The notes below the pieces were generated by a model. It was given only the letters and a program-made list of their open reading frames with translations. It did not search any database and had not been told where the DNA came from. Below are positions 36,131 through 45,154 of a DNA stretch of 64,000 nt, in pieces. The position numbers and the translations under genes were made by a program. The DNA comes from Oscillibacter ruminantium GH1 (GTDB taxonomy: Bacteria > Bacillota > Clostridia > Oscillospirales > Oscillospiraceae). The stretch is from positions 208,849-272,848 of the forward strand of contig NZ_DF158900.1 of assembly GCF_000307265.1 (NCBI RefSeq), read 5' to 3'. Numbering within the stretch: position 1 is the first letter of the stretch; each line of letters starts with the position of its first letter.

Positions 36131-36865
36131 GTGAGCCAGAAATCTGAGAAATACGCTCGGAATATGGAGCGGAGGGTTGCTCGGCTGGAAAGCCGGGACA
36201 TTGAACGAAAAATCGATCTTTCTGTGGCAGAGCACCGCATGAACTACATACAGACTCGGAGTGCTGCCGACTATGCCGCCGCAAGCCGCAAGGCTCGGGA
36301 CCGGGTGCGTCAGGCCGAGAACACCGCCCGGAAGTGGCGCTGCTGTACATGGCTGGCTGTCATTGCGCTGATGCTGTGTGTGGCGCTGTGCCTGACAATC
36401 AAGGCCAAGGCCCAGACGGAGCCGCCCATTGTGGCGGACGATCTGGCGGAATCGGTCGGCCCTGCGCAGTGCTGGGAAGCACCGGACATTCCGGAAACTG
36501 ATGAAAATGCCCAGATTGAAGCCACTTTGCTGTCACGAGCCACCGTAATTCCGGATTGCACCGTATCACATTATTGTATTTGCGCGACCTGCTGCGGAAA
36601 AACGCCGGATGATCCTGCCTATGGAATCACAAAATCAGGGCGCCGTGCCGCGCCAGGTGTATCTGTGGCGGTTGACCCGTCGGTTATCCCGCTGGGCAGC
36701 GACGTGCTGGTGGACTACGGCGACGGGGATATCCAATATTACCGCGCTGACGATACTGGGAGCGCCGTCAAAGGAGATCATATCGACCTGTGCGTGGCAA
36801 CGCATCAGGAAGCGCTGGAAGCCGCAGTCAAGATTGCAACGGTATATTGGATTCCGGAGGAATGA
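36131..36865 (+). CDS. Membrane-anchored 3D-domain protein
   Basis: A 244-residue protein. The first 65 residues are charged, one hydrophobic segment lies at about residues 70-88, and the C-terminus (about residues 160-240) is a 3D domain: TKSGRRAAPGVSVAVDPSVIPLGS, YRADDTGSAVKGDHIDLCV. 3D domains resemble lytic transglycosylases. GTG start at 36131 after AGGAGG. Its place in the early region is unusual for a cell-wall enzyme. Confidence 0.85.
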   Translation: MSQKSEKYARNMERRVARLESRDIERKIDLSVAEHRMNYIQTRSAADYAAASRKARDRVRQAENTARKWRCCTWLAVIALMLCVALCLTIKAKAQTEPPIVADDLAESVGPAQCWEAPDIPETDENAQIEATLLSRATVIPDCTVSHYCICATCCGKTPDDPAYGITKSGRRAAPGVSVAVDPSVIPLGSDVLVDYGDGDIQYYRADDTGSAVKGDHIDLCVATHQEALEAAVKIATVYWIPEE

Positions 36866-37122
36866 CGGTGGAGCAAGGATATGAATCAAGATACGACGCT
36901 CGAAAGCCGGGGCATTGGATGTGCCCAAGATGCGACCATCAAACACCGGGAGACATGGGGGACGGAGCCGTATGCGAAAAATGCGGAGCAGTCTTCCGAA
37001 TCAGCCCCGCAAAACTCCTCGTTCCGGAAAAAGCTCACTCCGCAGGAAATGGACGCACGGGCGGCGGCAATTCAGAAAGAGAACCTGAAACGCTGCACAG
37101 AGTCCTACAAACGCGACCGTAG
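36862..37122 (+). CDS. Small zinc-ribbon phage protein
   Basis: An 86-residue protein with CPRC...CEKC (residues 20-38). The ATG at 36862 overlaps the stop of the previous gene and follows GGAGG. The tail after about residue 60 overlaps the next gene in another frame and looks less protein-like, so a frameshift or short overlap is possible. Confidence 0.6.
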   Translation: MTVEQGYESRYDARKPGHWMCPRCDHQTPGDMGDGAVCEKCGAVFRISPAKLLVPEKAHSAGNGRTGGGNSEREPETLHRVLQTRP

Positions 37123-37282
37123 ATTGCGGTGGGCGTTCCCGGTAAAAGTGCGGGTGATTCATCCTCTGATCGGGGAGGCTGTCGTTCCTGCGGCTTCAAA
37201 ATACGCAGCAATTTTATGTGCGTGTGAGATGTGCGGGAAAAAATATATGGAAATTCACGATGCGAAGGTGGAGACACAATAA
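37049..37282 (+). CDS. Small phage protein with a Cys pair
   Basis: A 77-residue basic protein ending in CEMCGKKYMEIHDAKVE; start at 37049 after CAGGA. It overlaps the previous gene by 74 bases in another frame. A longer start at 36881 is possible. Function unknown. Confidence 0.5.
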   Translation: MDARAAAIQKENLKRCTESYKRDRRLRWAFPVKVRVIHPLIGEAVVPAASKYAAILCACEMCGKKYMEIHDAKVETQ

Positions 37283-37350
37283 AAAGGGAAAGTGGGTTTT
37301 TCGAGATGCTTCTTGAAGGATCTGCTTTTTCGTTAATCGGAGGTTCAATC

Positions 37351-37725
37351 ATGGAATGTTCAATTAGCATGGCTATCAACAAAATTGCCACCCAGCAAAC
37401 CGGACTTGAGGGCACAGCTCCATTCATGGTCGGCGAACAGCTCAAAGACATTTGCAAGTCGGATGCCCGTGTGGCGGAGCTGATATTGCAAGATCTTGAT
37501 ATTCCAGAAATGAGTATCACCGAAGCTGAGAAGAAAATCAAGGCATATGCGGATAAGCACAAGACCGGGAATTTTTCCTGTGTGACGCCACTAGTGGCCG
37601 ACGGCATTCTCCGGGAGTTCTACGGTCTGCATAAACCCACGGCAGGAGCGGCGGAGCTGGGCGTGGCCGTGTCGGACACCACCACGCAGGGCAAGATAAT
37701 CGACTTGGCCGACTTCTTGGGGTGA
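37351..37725 (+). CDS. PcfK-like protein (AcrIIA9-type family)
   Basis: A 124-residue protein. The stretch GTAPFMVGEQLKDICKSD, LDIPEMSITEAEKKIKAYAD and VADGILREFYGL match the PcfK family (PF14058). This family contains proteins called AcrIIA9, which block Cas9; the name is used in databases for many members. The neighbour gene is PcfJ, the usual pair. Anti-CRISPR activity of this copy is only a guess. GGAGG precedes the ATG at 37351; upstream in-frame residues are not family-like. Confidence 0.75.
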   Translation: MECSISMAINKIATQQTGLEGTAPFMVGEQLKDICKSDARVAELILQDLDIPEMSITEAEKKIKAYADKHKTGNFSCVTPLVADGILREFYGLHKPTAGAAELGVAVSDTTTQGKIIDLADFLG

Positions 37726-37730
37726 GCACC

Positions 37731-39416
37731 ATGGAAGAGCAACGAAACTATGAAAAGCTGATCCCGGAGGAGCCGCCCGCCGGGCTGGTGACGTGGATAG
37801 TCAAAAAGGGCCTGCTGAACAAGGAGTTGCTGGTTTACAAAATGGACACCGTGTTTGACCCGCTGACAGAAGTGTCGGAGCGCATGGTGAAAGTGACCTG
37901 TACCAGCTGCCACCAGCACGGCTATTTTTCCAAGATTGAAAAAGAATGCAGAGCGGGCGGCCCGGCCTTCGGCTTTGTCCACCCGGAGACGGGCGAGGCA
38001 ATCGGGAGCGGAAAGCACTGCCTTTGCCCATTCTGCGGCGGAGAAGCGGAGGCCCGCCATGTTTCCGCTATGTCGCAAATGGATTGCGTGGAGGCCTACC
38101 CGCTGACGGTGGCAAAGGTGGAGAAAAGGCTGGTTCTGCAAGGGTGGTGCGTTCGCAAATGGTTCGAGCGCGACGGATCCAGCGGGATCACGACGTGGCC
38201 CTATGAGGCCTATGTATTCGAGGAAACGAAAACGGTGCGGCTCGTCGGTTATCTGAAATGCATGTCCACGATTCGAATGTTTAACCATTGGGAGCAGAGA
38301 AAAGCCTTTTATGATAGCTGGGGCGTGGCCAATCTGATTTATCCCTGGAACAAGCGAATTTTGAACGGCTCCACGGTGGAAAACAGCAAGCTTGACCTGT
38401 TCCTCCGGGCCACTAAAGGCACAGAGTTCGCTATGCCGGTTACATATCTCCGTTTCTGGCAGAAACACCACACGGCGGAAAACCTCGTGATGCAGGGCGC
38501 GGGGCGGCTTCTGGGCGAGATGATGGAAAAAGAACGCCACGCCAGCGGGTCCTATTCCTACTATGGTTACACCTACGGCAAGGCTCCGCTACTAAAAGAA
38601 CTGCACTGGAAAGAGGCCAGGCCGTCCAAAATTCTCGGATTGACAAAAGACGAGTTCCACCGATGCCTCGCTGGGCAGTGGAACGCCGAAACCTATCAGT
38701 TCTATATCCAGCGGAAGGCGGAGGGCCGAACACTGAACGACTCTGACCTGTTCGCGCTGATCCGTCTGGGGGCATGGAACTATGAGAAGCTGCGGCAGGA
38801 GGATCACCTCGACCCAATTAAAGTAGCCCGGTATTTGGACAAGCAGAAAGCCAAGGACACCCGGGCGGGCCTCGACATTCTGCGAGATACATGGCGCATG
38901 GGCGCGGCCCTCGGCTACAACATGGAAAATCCGGATTTTAAGGCCCCGGCTCACTTGCTGCGCCTACACGATCGTTTCATGGAAGAAAAGGCCGCGGCGG
39001 AGGCCAAGAAAGCAGCGGCGGCCAACCGCAAGAGGGACAAGCAGATTAAAAAGCGGTGCAAAGAGATAGAGCGGTTCGCCTGGGAAGCTGACGGTCTACT
39101 CATTCGGCCGGTGAAGGATTTGGCCGACCTCAACCGCGAGGGAACCCTGCAACACCATTGTGTAGCAACCTATGCCCGGGCGATTGCCGAGGGCCGTAGC
39201 GCCATTTTCCTCATTCGGCACACGGATACCCCGGAACACCCCTATTTCACACTGGAACTGGATGAAAAGAAGCTCACTGTCCGGCAGAACCGCGGGAAAC
39301 ACAACTGCGACAGAACGCCGGAGGTAGAAGCCTTTGAAAAGGAATGGCTGAAATACATCCGACAGGTAGCCGCAAAATCTCAGCGCAAGAAACAAAAAAA
39401 GGAGAATGCTGCATGA
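37731..39416 (+). CDS. PcfJ-domain protein
   Basis: A 561-residue protein. Near residues 40-115 it has two Cys pairs (CTSCHQHG, CLCPFCGG); near residue 475 it has the PcfJ hallmark LQHHCVATYARAIAEG followed by IFLIRHTDTPEHPYFTLEL. PcfJ comes from conjugative plasmid pCF10 and is common in phages, but its activity is unknown. A basic helical stretch at about residues 418-445 could bind nucleic acid. The ATG at 37731 follows GGGGTG. Confidence 0.88.
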   Translation: MEEQRNYEKLIPEEPPAGLVTWIVKKGLLNKELLVYKMDTVFDPLTEVSERMVKVTCTSCHQHGYFSKIEKECRAGGPAFGFVHPETGEAIGSGKHCLCPFCGGEAEARHVSAMSQMDCVEAYPLTVAKVEKRLVLQGWCVRKWFERDGSSGITTWPYEAYVFEETKTVRLVGYLKCMSTIRMFNHWEQRKAFYDSWGVANLIYPWNKRILNGSTVENSKLDLFLRATKGTEFAMPVTYLRFWQKHHTAENLVMQGAGRLLGEMMEKERHASGSYSYYGYTYGKAPLLKELHWKEARPSKILGLTKDEFHRCLAGQWNAETYQFYIQRKAEGRTLNDSDLFALIRLGAWNYEKLRQEDHLDPIKVARYLDKQKAKDTRAGLDILRDTWRMGAALGYNMENPDFKAPAHLLRLHDRFMEEKAAAEAKKAAAANRKRDKQIKKRCKEIERFAWEADGLLIRPVKDLADLNREGTLQHHCVATYARAIAEGRSAIFLIRHTDTPEHPYFTLELDEKKLTVRQNRGKHNCDRTPEVEAFEKEWLKYIRQVAAKSQRKKQKKENAA

Positions 39417-40585
39417 ATGATATGGAACAGGCAAAGAAAATCGCGGCGGAGTTAGGGCTGGACAATGCCCCCAAACAAGGGGAGAAACTGAGCGCCATGG
39501 AATCAGCGTACCGCATGACGCCCAACTACTATGTGGAGCAACTGGAGAAACGTAAACACTCGGAGGCAAAGCCGGGCACTGGTGCAGCGCTGGCGGAGGA
39601 CTACGGCAGTAAAGACCAACCTGAAAGCGCCGTGATCACACGAGGAATCGCCGTCATTACTGACGAGATTGTTTTTTACAAGAATGTCGGTGGAAACGCC
39701 ATTATTGAGATTGGAAAGCGGCTTAACGAGGCAAAAAGCCAGCTTTCTCACGGAGAATGGCTGGACTGGCTGCGAGAAAAAGTGGATTTTTCAGAGCGCA
39801 CCGCACAGAACTTTATGCGTATTGCAAAAGAGTATAGAAATCCGCACACGATTGCGGATTTGGGGACCGCTAAAGCCTTGGCACTGTTGGCTTTGCCGGA
39901 TTCCGAACGCGAACAATTTGCGGCAGAAAAACATGTCGTAAACGGCGAGGAAAAGACTGTGGCGGACATGACAGGCGAGGAGCTGAAAAAGGCAATCAGG
40001 GAGCGCGACGAGGCTTTTAAGCGCGCAGAGGACGCAGAGAAACAGGCTACCGTTGCTCAAGAAAATGCGAAAAAGATGCTGAGCGAGGAAACTGCCAAAC
40101 TGGATGCTTTGAAGGTGAAATCGGACGGTCTGGAAGAAAAGCTGAAGACCCTGCGAAAAAAAGAACAGGAAGCCAAAGCGGAGGCGGAAAACGCCAGAGC
40201 CGAAAAGGCCGAACTTTCCAAGCAGCTGGAGGAACTGAAAAAAAGGCCGGTTGAAGTGGCCGTGGAAAAGCCGAGTCAGGAAGAACTGGACAAGCTCCGG
40301 GCAGAGGCCGAGACTGCGGCAGAAGAAAAGGTGAAGGATGCAAACGCCCGACTGATGGCGGCGGAGGCCAAGGCAGGAGCGGCGGAACGGGCGGCGGAGG
40401 AACTGCGCAAGCAGCTTACACTGGCAGATAAAGCGACGGCCATTTTCAAGGTGCATTTTGATAACTGGCAAGGGGCGTATAATACGATGCTTGGTGCGCT
40501 GCAAGAAATTGCAGATCCCGGAAAAGCAGAAAAACTCCGGGAGGCTATCAAGACCACGCTTGGAGTCCAGGAAGGGCAGGTATGA
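39413..40585 (+). CDS. DUF3102-domain coiled-coil protein
   Basis: A 390-residue protein. The DUF3102 domain is at about residues 60-150 (VGGNAIIEIGKRLNEAKSQLSHGE split over 93-115, FSERTAQNFMRIAKEY). Residues 190-350 are a long Ala/Glu/Lys coiled coil. DUF3102 proteins look ParB/KfrA-like and occur in phage early regions; function is not known. It overlaps pcfJ by four bases (ATGA) and the helicase-methyltransferase gene by four. Confidence 0.85.
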   Translation: MNDMEQAKKIAAELGLDNAPKQGEKLSAMESAYRMTPNYYVEQLEKRKHSEAKPGTGAALAEDYGSKDQPESAVITRGIAVITDEIVFYKNVGGNAIIEIGKRLNEAKSQLSHGEWLDWLREKVDFSERTAQNFMRIAKEYRNPHTIADLGTAKALALLALPDSEREQFAAEKHVVNGEEKTVADMTGEELKKAIRERDEAFKRAEDAEKQATVAQENAKKMLSEETAKLDALKVKSDGLEEKLKTLRKKEQEAKAEAENARAEKAELSKQLEELKKRPVEVAVEKPSQEELDKLRAEAETAAEEKVKDANARLMAAEAKAGAAERAAEELRKQLTLADKATAIFKVHFDNWQGAYNTMLGALQEIADPGKAEKLREAIKTTLGVQEGQV

Positions 40586-43125
40586 CAGAGTATTTAAAGT
40601 TTCTTCGATCAAAGATCGTGACGGCGCCCGTATCCGGTTTTGAAATAGATCCTTTGGAGATCAATCCAGCGCTGAAGCCGCACCAGCGGGATGCGGTAGT
40701 CTGGGCACTTCGGGGTGGGCGGAGGGCGCTATTTGAATCCTTCGGACTCGGAAAGACTATTCAAGAATTGGAATGGTGCCATCAGGTGGTGCGGCATGAG
40801 GGTGGACAGGCCCTGATTGTTCTACCGTTGGGTGTCAGGCAGGAGTTCACGCACGATGCAGTCAAGCTGCTGGGATACGCTGCGCCGCCGTACATCACAT
40901 CTATGGAGCAGGTTCACCTTCAGGTCTATGCCAATCGTGGAGAAATCCTCATGACAAACTATGAGCGTGTCCGGGATGGAGACATTGACCCTATCTATTT
41001 CACCGCGGTTTCGCTGGATGAAGCCTCGGTCCTTCGGTCGTTTGGAAGCAAGACCTATCAGGTGTTTCTACCGAAGTTCCGGGGAATCAAATACAAGCTG
41101 GTCAGCACGGCCACGCCGTCCCCCAACAAATACAAAGAGCTGATTCACTACGCCGGGTATCTAGAAATCATGGACACCGGGCAGGCTCTCACCCGATTTT
41201 TCCAACGGGACAGCACCAAGGCAAACAACCTGACGCTATACCCCCATAAGGAAGATGAATTCTGGCTGTGGGTTAGCTCGTGGGCACTGTTTATCAGCAA
41301 ACCGTCCGATCTAGGGTATGACGACACCGGCTATGACCTGCCGCCGCTGGACGTGCGAACCCACATCATCCGGGACGACTACGGAACAACGGCGGACCGG
41401 GACGGGCAGCTTAAATTCATGAATGATGCGGCAGTCTCTTTGTCCGAGGCTGCGCGGGAGAAGCGAGACAGTATTTCTACCCGGGTGGCCTGTGCAAAAA
41501 AAATTGTGGACAGCGATCCGGAAGCGCATTTTATCCTGTGGCATGATCTGGAGGCGGAGCGACACGCTATCAAGCAGGCGCTGCCGACAGTGGTCGACAT
41601 CTTCGGAACTATGGACTACGCCGAGCGGGAGCAGCGTGTCATAGATTTTTCCGAGGGAGGAACACGTCTGTTTGCCACAAAAAAGAGCCTGTCTGGCTCC
41701 GGGTGCAACTTCCAAAAGCACTGCCATCGGGCCATCTTCATCGGAATTGATTATGAATTCAATGATTTCATTCAGGCCATCCACCGAATCTATCGCTTCC
41801 TCCAAACAGAACAGGTAATCATCGACATCATTTATACGGAAGCAGAAGATCCAATTTATCGGGCGCTGATGGAGAAGTGGAAGCAGCACAACTATTTGCA
41901 GGCTAAGATGGAGGCCATCGTAAAAAAATACGGGCTGTCTGGCGAGAATCAGACGGAGCACATGGCCCGCAGTATTGGAGTTGAGAGAGTGGAAGTCAAA
42001 GGTACCTATTTTACCGCGGTCAACAATGACTGTGTGGAAGAAACAGCCTGCATGGAGGACAACAGCATTGACCTGATTCACACATCCATCCCATTTTCCA
42101 ATCATTACGAATATACGCCAAGCTACAACGATTTCGGGCACAACGAGGACACGGAACGATTCTTTGAACAGATGGACTACCTGTCGCCGAACCTCCTGCG
42201 CATCCTGAAGCCGGGACGGGTGTTTGCCTGTCATGTGAAGGACCGAGTGTTGTTCGGGAATGCAACAGGGATGGGAATGCCGACCATGGAGCCGTTCCAC
42301 GCACAGTGTATTCAGCACTATATGCGCCACGGGTTTGCCTACTTCGGAATGATCACGGTCGTGACCGATGTTGTTCGGGAGAACAACCAGACATACCGCC
42401 TCGGATGGACAGAGCAGTGCAAGGACGGCTCAAAGATGGGCGTTGGGTGCCCAGAGTACATTTTGCTATTTAGAAAGTTGCCGACAGATCTATCCACGGC
42501 ATATGCGGATGAACCAGTGATAAAAAGCAAAGAGGAATACAGTCTTGCACGGTGGCAGCTGGATGCCCATGGATTTTGGCGGTCGTCAGGGGACAGATTG
42601 CTAAAGCCGGAGGAGCTGGCAAGGCTCTCGCAGGGCGCGGTTCAGCGCCGATTCAAGGAGTTTTGCGATACCCATATTTATAACTATGAGGCGCATGTAG
42701 CGTTGGCGGAAGCGATGCTAAAAGAGAATGAACACGCGATCTCAAAAACATTTATGACGGTTCCGCCAAGCAGCGGGGGAGAGCCGGACGTTTGGGACGA
42801 CATTAACCGGATGCGCACGCTGAATACTGACCAGAAGCGCCGGGACCTAACGATGCACGTCTGCCCACTGCAACTGGATATTGTGGACCGTATCATCAAT
42901 CGGTACAGCAATCCGGGAGATCTGGTACTGGACCCATTCGGTGGCTTGGCGACGGTCGCACGGGAAGCTGTGAAGATGGGGCGGCGCGGCTACACCATAG
43001 AGCTGAACGACGAATACTTCTGGGATGGAGTTGGGTATCTGAAAGAGGCGGAAGAGGGGCTGGATACGCCCACACTATTTGATCTTATGGAAAAAGGAAA
43101 GGAAGGTGACGACCGTGGAGCCTAA
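40582..43125 (+). CDS. Helicase-DNA methyltransferase fusion protein
   Basis: An 847-residue protein in two parts. The N-terminal SF2 helicase part has motif I FGLGKT (Lys58), motif II DEAS (146-149), STATPSPN, and motif VI QAIHRIYR (398-405). The C-terminal part is an amino-DNA methyltransferase with motif I DPFGGLATVAREA (784-796) and, at 501-506, TSIPFS in place of the usual (D/S)PPY; the SAM-binding motif comes after the catalytic one, a permuted order as in beta-type enzymes. Phages of clostridia carry similar fusions. It could modify or remodel phage DNA. Confidence 0.88.
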   Translation: MTEYLKFLRSKIVTAPVSGFEIDPLEINPALKPHQRDAVVWALRGGRRALFESFGLGKTIQELEWCHQVVRHEGGQALIVLPLGVRQEFTHDAVKLLGYAAPPYITSMEQVHLQVYANRGEILMTNYERVRDGDIDPIYFTAVSLDEASVLRSFGSKTYQVFLPKFRGIKYKLVSTATPSPNKYKELIHYAGYLEIMDTGQALTRFFQRDSTKANNLTLYPHKEDEFWLWVSSWALFISKPSDLGYDDTGYDLPPLDVRTHIIRDDYGTTADRDGQLKFMNDAAVSLSEAAREKRDSISTRVACAKKIVDSDPEAHFILWHDLEAERHAIKQALPTVVDIFGTMDYAEREQRVIDFSEGGTRLFATKKSLSGSGCNFQKHCHRAIFIGIDYEFNDFIQAIHRIYRFLQTEQVIIDIIYTEAEDPIYRALMEKWKQHNYLQAKMEAIVKKYGLSGENQTEHMARSIGVERVEVKGTYFTAVNNDCVEETACMEDNSIDLIHTSIPFSNHYEYTPSYNDFGHNEDTERFFEQMDYLSPNLLRILKPGRVFACHVKDRVLFGNATGMGMPTMEPFHAQCIQHYMRHGFAYFGMITVVTDVVRENNQTYRLGWTEQCKDGSKMGVGCPEYILLFRKLPTDLSTAYADEPVIKSKEEYSLARWQLDAHGFWRSSGDRLLKPEELARLSQGAVQRRFKEFCDTHIYNYEAHVALAEAMLKENEHAISKTFMTVPPSSGGEPDVWDDINRMRTLNTDQKRRDLTMHVCPLQLDIVDRIINRYSNPGDLVLDPFGGLATVAREAVKMGRRGYTIELNDEYFWDGVGYLKEAEEGLDTPTLFDLMEKGKEGDDRGA

Positions 43126-43870
43126 TATCATTTTGAGCCTACATCCGGAGTGGTGGCCGAAAATTCTGTTCGGAGAGAAGACGCTGGAAATTCGCAAGAC
43201 TGCACCACATCCGGTTTATTTCCCCCTGCGGGTACTTGTGTACCTGACAACGCCGGTTTGCAAGATCGTGGGGGAATTTACCTGCGAAACAGCAAGGCAA
43301 ATCAAGGGCAACTATGATTTGATCACGGAGGCGAGCTGCCTGCGGCCCGGTCAGTTGGAGAAATATGCAGACGGGAAGATTATACGGGCGTGGGAAGTAT
43401 CCAGCCCGATCCAATACGAAAAGCCGCGAGAACTTGCCTACTATGGGATCAAGCGCGCGCCGCAGAGTTGGTGTTATTTAGAGAACAGCACGGAACCGAT
43501 GGATGATGTCAAAGCAATTGAGGTATTGAGCGACGGGGACGCTGCCATCAGATATCAAGACCGCCGGAGAATCGCAAGTACGATTGAAAATCTGCGGGCG
43601 GCTGCCTATCAATCAAGCGCCGAAACCGAACAGCTTAGACAGACGAATGTGGGCCTTGCAAAAGAGGCGCGGGAAGCAAAAAACTATGGCGCCGCTTTGG
43701 AGAACTGCTTGCGGGGAATGTGCTGGTGCTGCGAATGGCGCAAATACAGCTGCGCAAAGCTGCACGAACCCACAATCGAGTGTACCAAGAAAAAGATGGA
43801 GATTCCAAAGGGTGCTCGTGTAGCAAGCTGCGAATTCTGGAAATTCAAAGTGCCGGAGGTGCCGAAATGA
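43115..43870 (+). CDS. ASCH-domain protein with Cys-rich C-terminus
   Basis: A 251-residue protein. The N-terminal part has ILSLHPEWWPKILFGEKTLEIRKTAP, the start of an ASCH (PUA-like) domain that binds RNA or modified bases. The C-terminus has MCWCCEWRKYSC, a zinc-like cluster. GTG at 43115 follows AGGAAGG by eight bases; GTG at 43106 is the alternative. It overlaps the end of the helicase-methyltransferase gene. Confidence 0.78.
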   Translation: MEPNIILSLHPEWWPKILFGEKTLEIRKTAPHPVYFPLRVLVYLTTPVCKIVGEFTCETARQIKGNYDLITEASCLRPGQLEKYADGKIIRAWEVSSPIQYEKPRELAYYGIKRAPQSWCYLENSTEPMDDVKAIEVLSDGDAAIRYQDRRRIASTIENLRAAAYQSSAETEQLRQTNVGLAKEAREAKNYGAALENCLRGMCWCCEWRKYSCAKLHEPTIECTKKKMEIPKGARVASCEFWKFKVPEVPK

Positions 43871-44469
43871 AACTGAAACAGATTGCATCCTTGTGCAAGG
43901 ACAGCGGACGAATTATCCTCTACGACCGCACGGATTCTGAAGGAGTCGTTAGCCAGTGGATTGGAGATGGATTTAGCTGCTATCCATTGGAAGGCTTGCC
44001 TTATATGGAGATGGACCACATCGTGAATGTTTTTGAGTTGACGGAGAAGCAGCAGGAAAAAATGCTGCTTCGGCACGAGAAGGTCCCCGTAAATCTAAAC
44101 TTGAGCGACGCAGACCAAAGCGAGATCCATGCAGACCAAGGAATTTTTACACTGAATTACGGCGGATACACCATTGCGGTCCTGCGGACAAGCCATGGCA
44201 TGTACTACGTCCAGCAGAAATACATCCTGCCGCTAATTATGGATTTACAGGGCGTGGAGATTTACAAGCGCACAGATGGGCATATAGACTACTTCGCTGT
44301 AAAATTTGGCCTGATGCTGGTCGGGATTGTGCTTCCGTATGTCGGGTTTCTGAATGATCAGTTTGCGGATTCTATGGAGTCCATTGCCCGCGATATCCGC
44401 GCAAAAGTAGACCAAAGAAAAAACATCGGAATTATCCAAGGTGGTGCAGAGCATGAAGCCGATCTATGA
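43867..44469 (+). CDS. Phage protein of unknown function
   Basis: A 200-residue protein, begins MKLKQIASLCKDSGRIILYD, a common start of clostridial phage proteins. It shows a YIAVL segment and a hydrophobic part (about residues 155-175) but no catalytic motif. The ATG overlaps the previous stop (ATGA), and the end overlaps the radical SAM gene by 17 bases. Confidence 0.65.
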   Translation: MKLKQIASLCKDSGRIILYDRTDSEGVVSQWIGDGFSCYPLEGLPYMEMDHIVNVFELTEKQQEKMLLRHEKVPVNLNLSDADQSEIHADQGIFTLNYGGYTIAVLRTSHGMYYVQQKYILPLIMDLQGVEIYKRTDGHIDYFAVKFGLMLVGIVLPYVGFLNDQFADSMESIARDIRAKVDQRKNIGIIQGGAEHEADL

Positions 44470-45154
44470 GCCAAAAGGTAAGGCAAAGGAGTACGGAGAC
44501 CTTGCAATCAACATTTACACCGGCTGCCCCCACCGCTGCTTTTACTGCTTTGGGCCATCCGTGTTGCACCGCGACAGGGAATGTTTTCACTGCAATGCCG
44601 AGCCACGAACGGGAATTGTCGAGGCGGTAAAAGAGCAGCTGCGCAACAAGCAAATTACCGGGAAACTGATTCACCTGTGCTTTACCTGTGACCCTTACCC
44701 GGAAGGCTATGACACTTCCGCTACGAGGAAAATTATCGAAGCCCTGAAAAACAGCGGGAATCATGTCCAGATCCTGACCAAGAACGACGGAAGCCGTGAT
44801 TTTGACCTGCTGGACAAAGACGATTGGTACGGCGTGACATTCACTGGAGCGCCCCATGAGCAGGAGCCGGGAACGATTATCGGGTGGAGCCGCATTCGGA
44901 TTCTGGTAATGGCAAAAAGACTGGGGATTAGCACATGGGTATCCTGTGAGCCGGTAATTGATGATGGGGAAGTCCTAAAGCTATTGCAGTTTGCAGAGTA
45001 TGTGGACAAATTCAAAATTGGGAAGCTAAACTACCATCCGTCCGACATTGACTGGGGAGAGTTCGGACATGCGGCGGAGGCCATCTGCAAGGAGCGGGGC
45101 CTAAATTACTATATCAAGGAAAGCCTCCGGGCGGAAATGGAGAGCATGAAATGA
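44453..45154 (+). CDS. Phage radical SAM protein, SPL-like
   Basis: A 233-residue protein with the cluster motif CPHRCFYC (Cys25, Cys29, Cys32) and a second pair CFHC near residue 45. CFTCDPYP, LTKNDGSRDFDLL and WVSCEPVID match radical SAM proteins related to spore photoproduct lyase. It may repair or modify DNA or protein; the substrate is unknown. It sits between the ASCH-linked gene and the sliding clamp. Confidence 0.82.
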   Translation: MKPIYEPKGKAKEYGDLAINIYTGCPHRCFYCFGPSVLHRDRECFHCNAEPRTGIVEAVKEQLRNKQITGKLIHLCFTCDPYPEGYDTSATRKIIEALKNSGNHVQILTKNDGSRDFDLLDKDDWYGVTFTGAPHEQEPGTIIGWSRIRILVMAKRLGISTWVSCEPVIDDGEVLKLLQFAEYVDKFKIGKLNYHPSDIDWGEFGHAAEAICKERGLNYYIKESLRAEMESMK

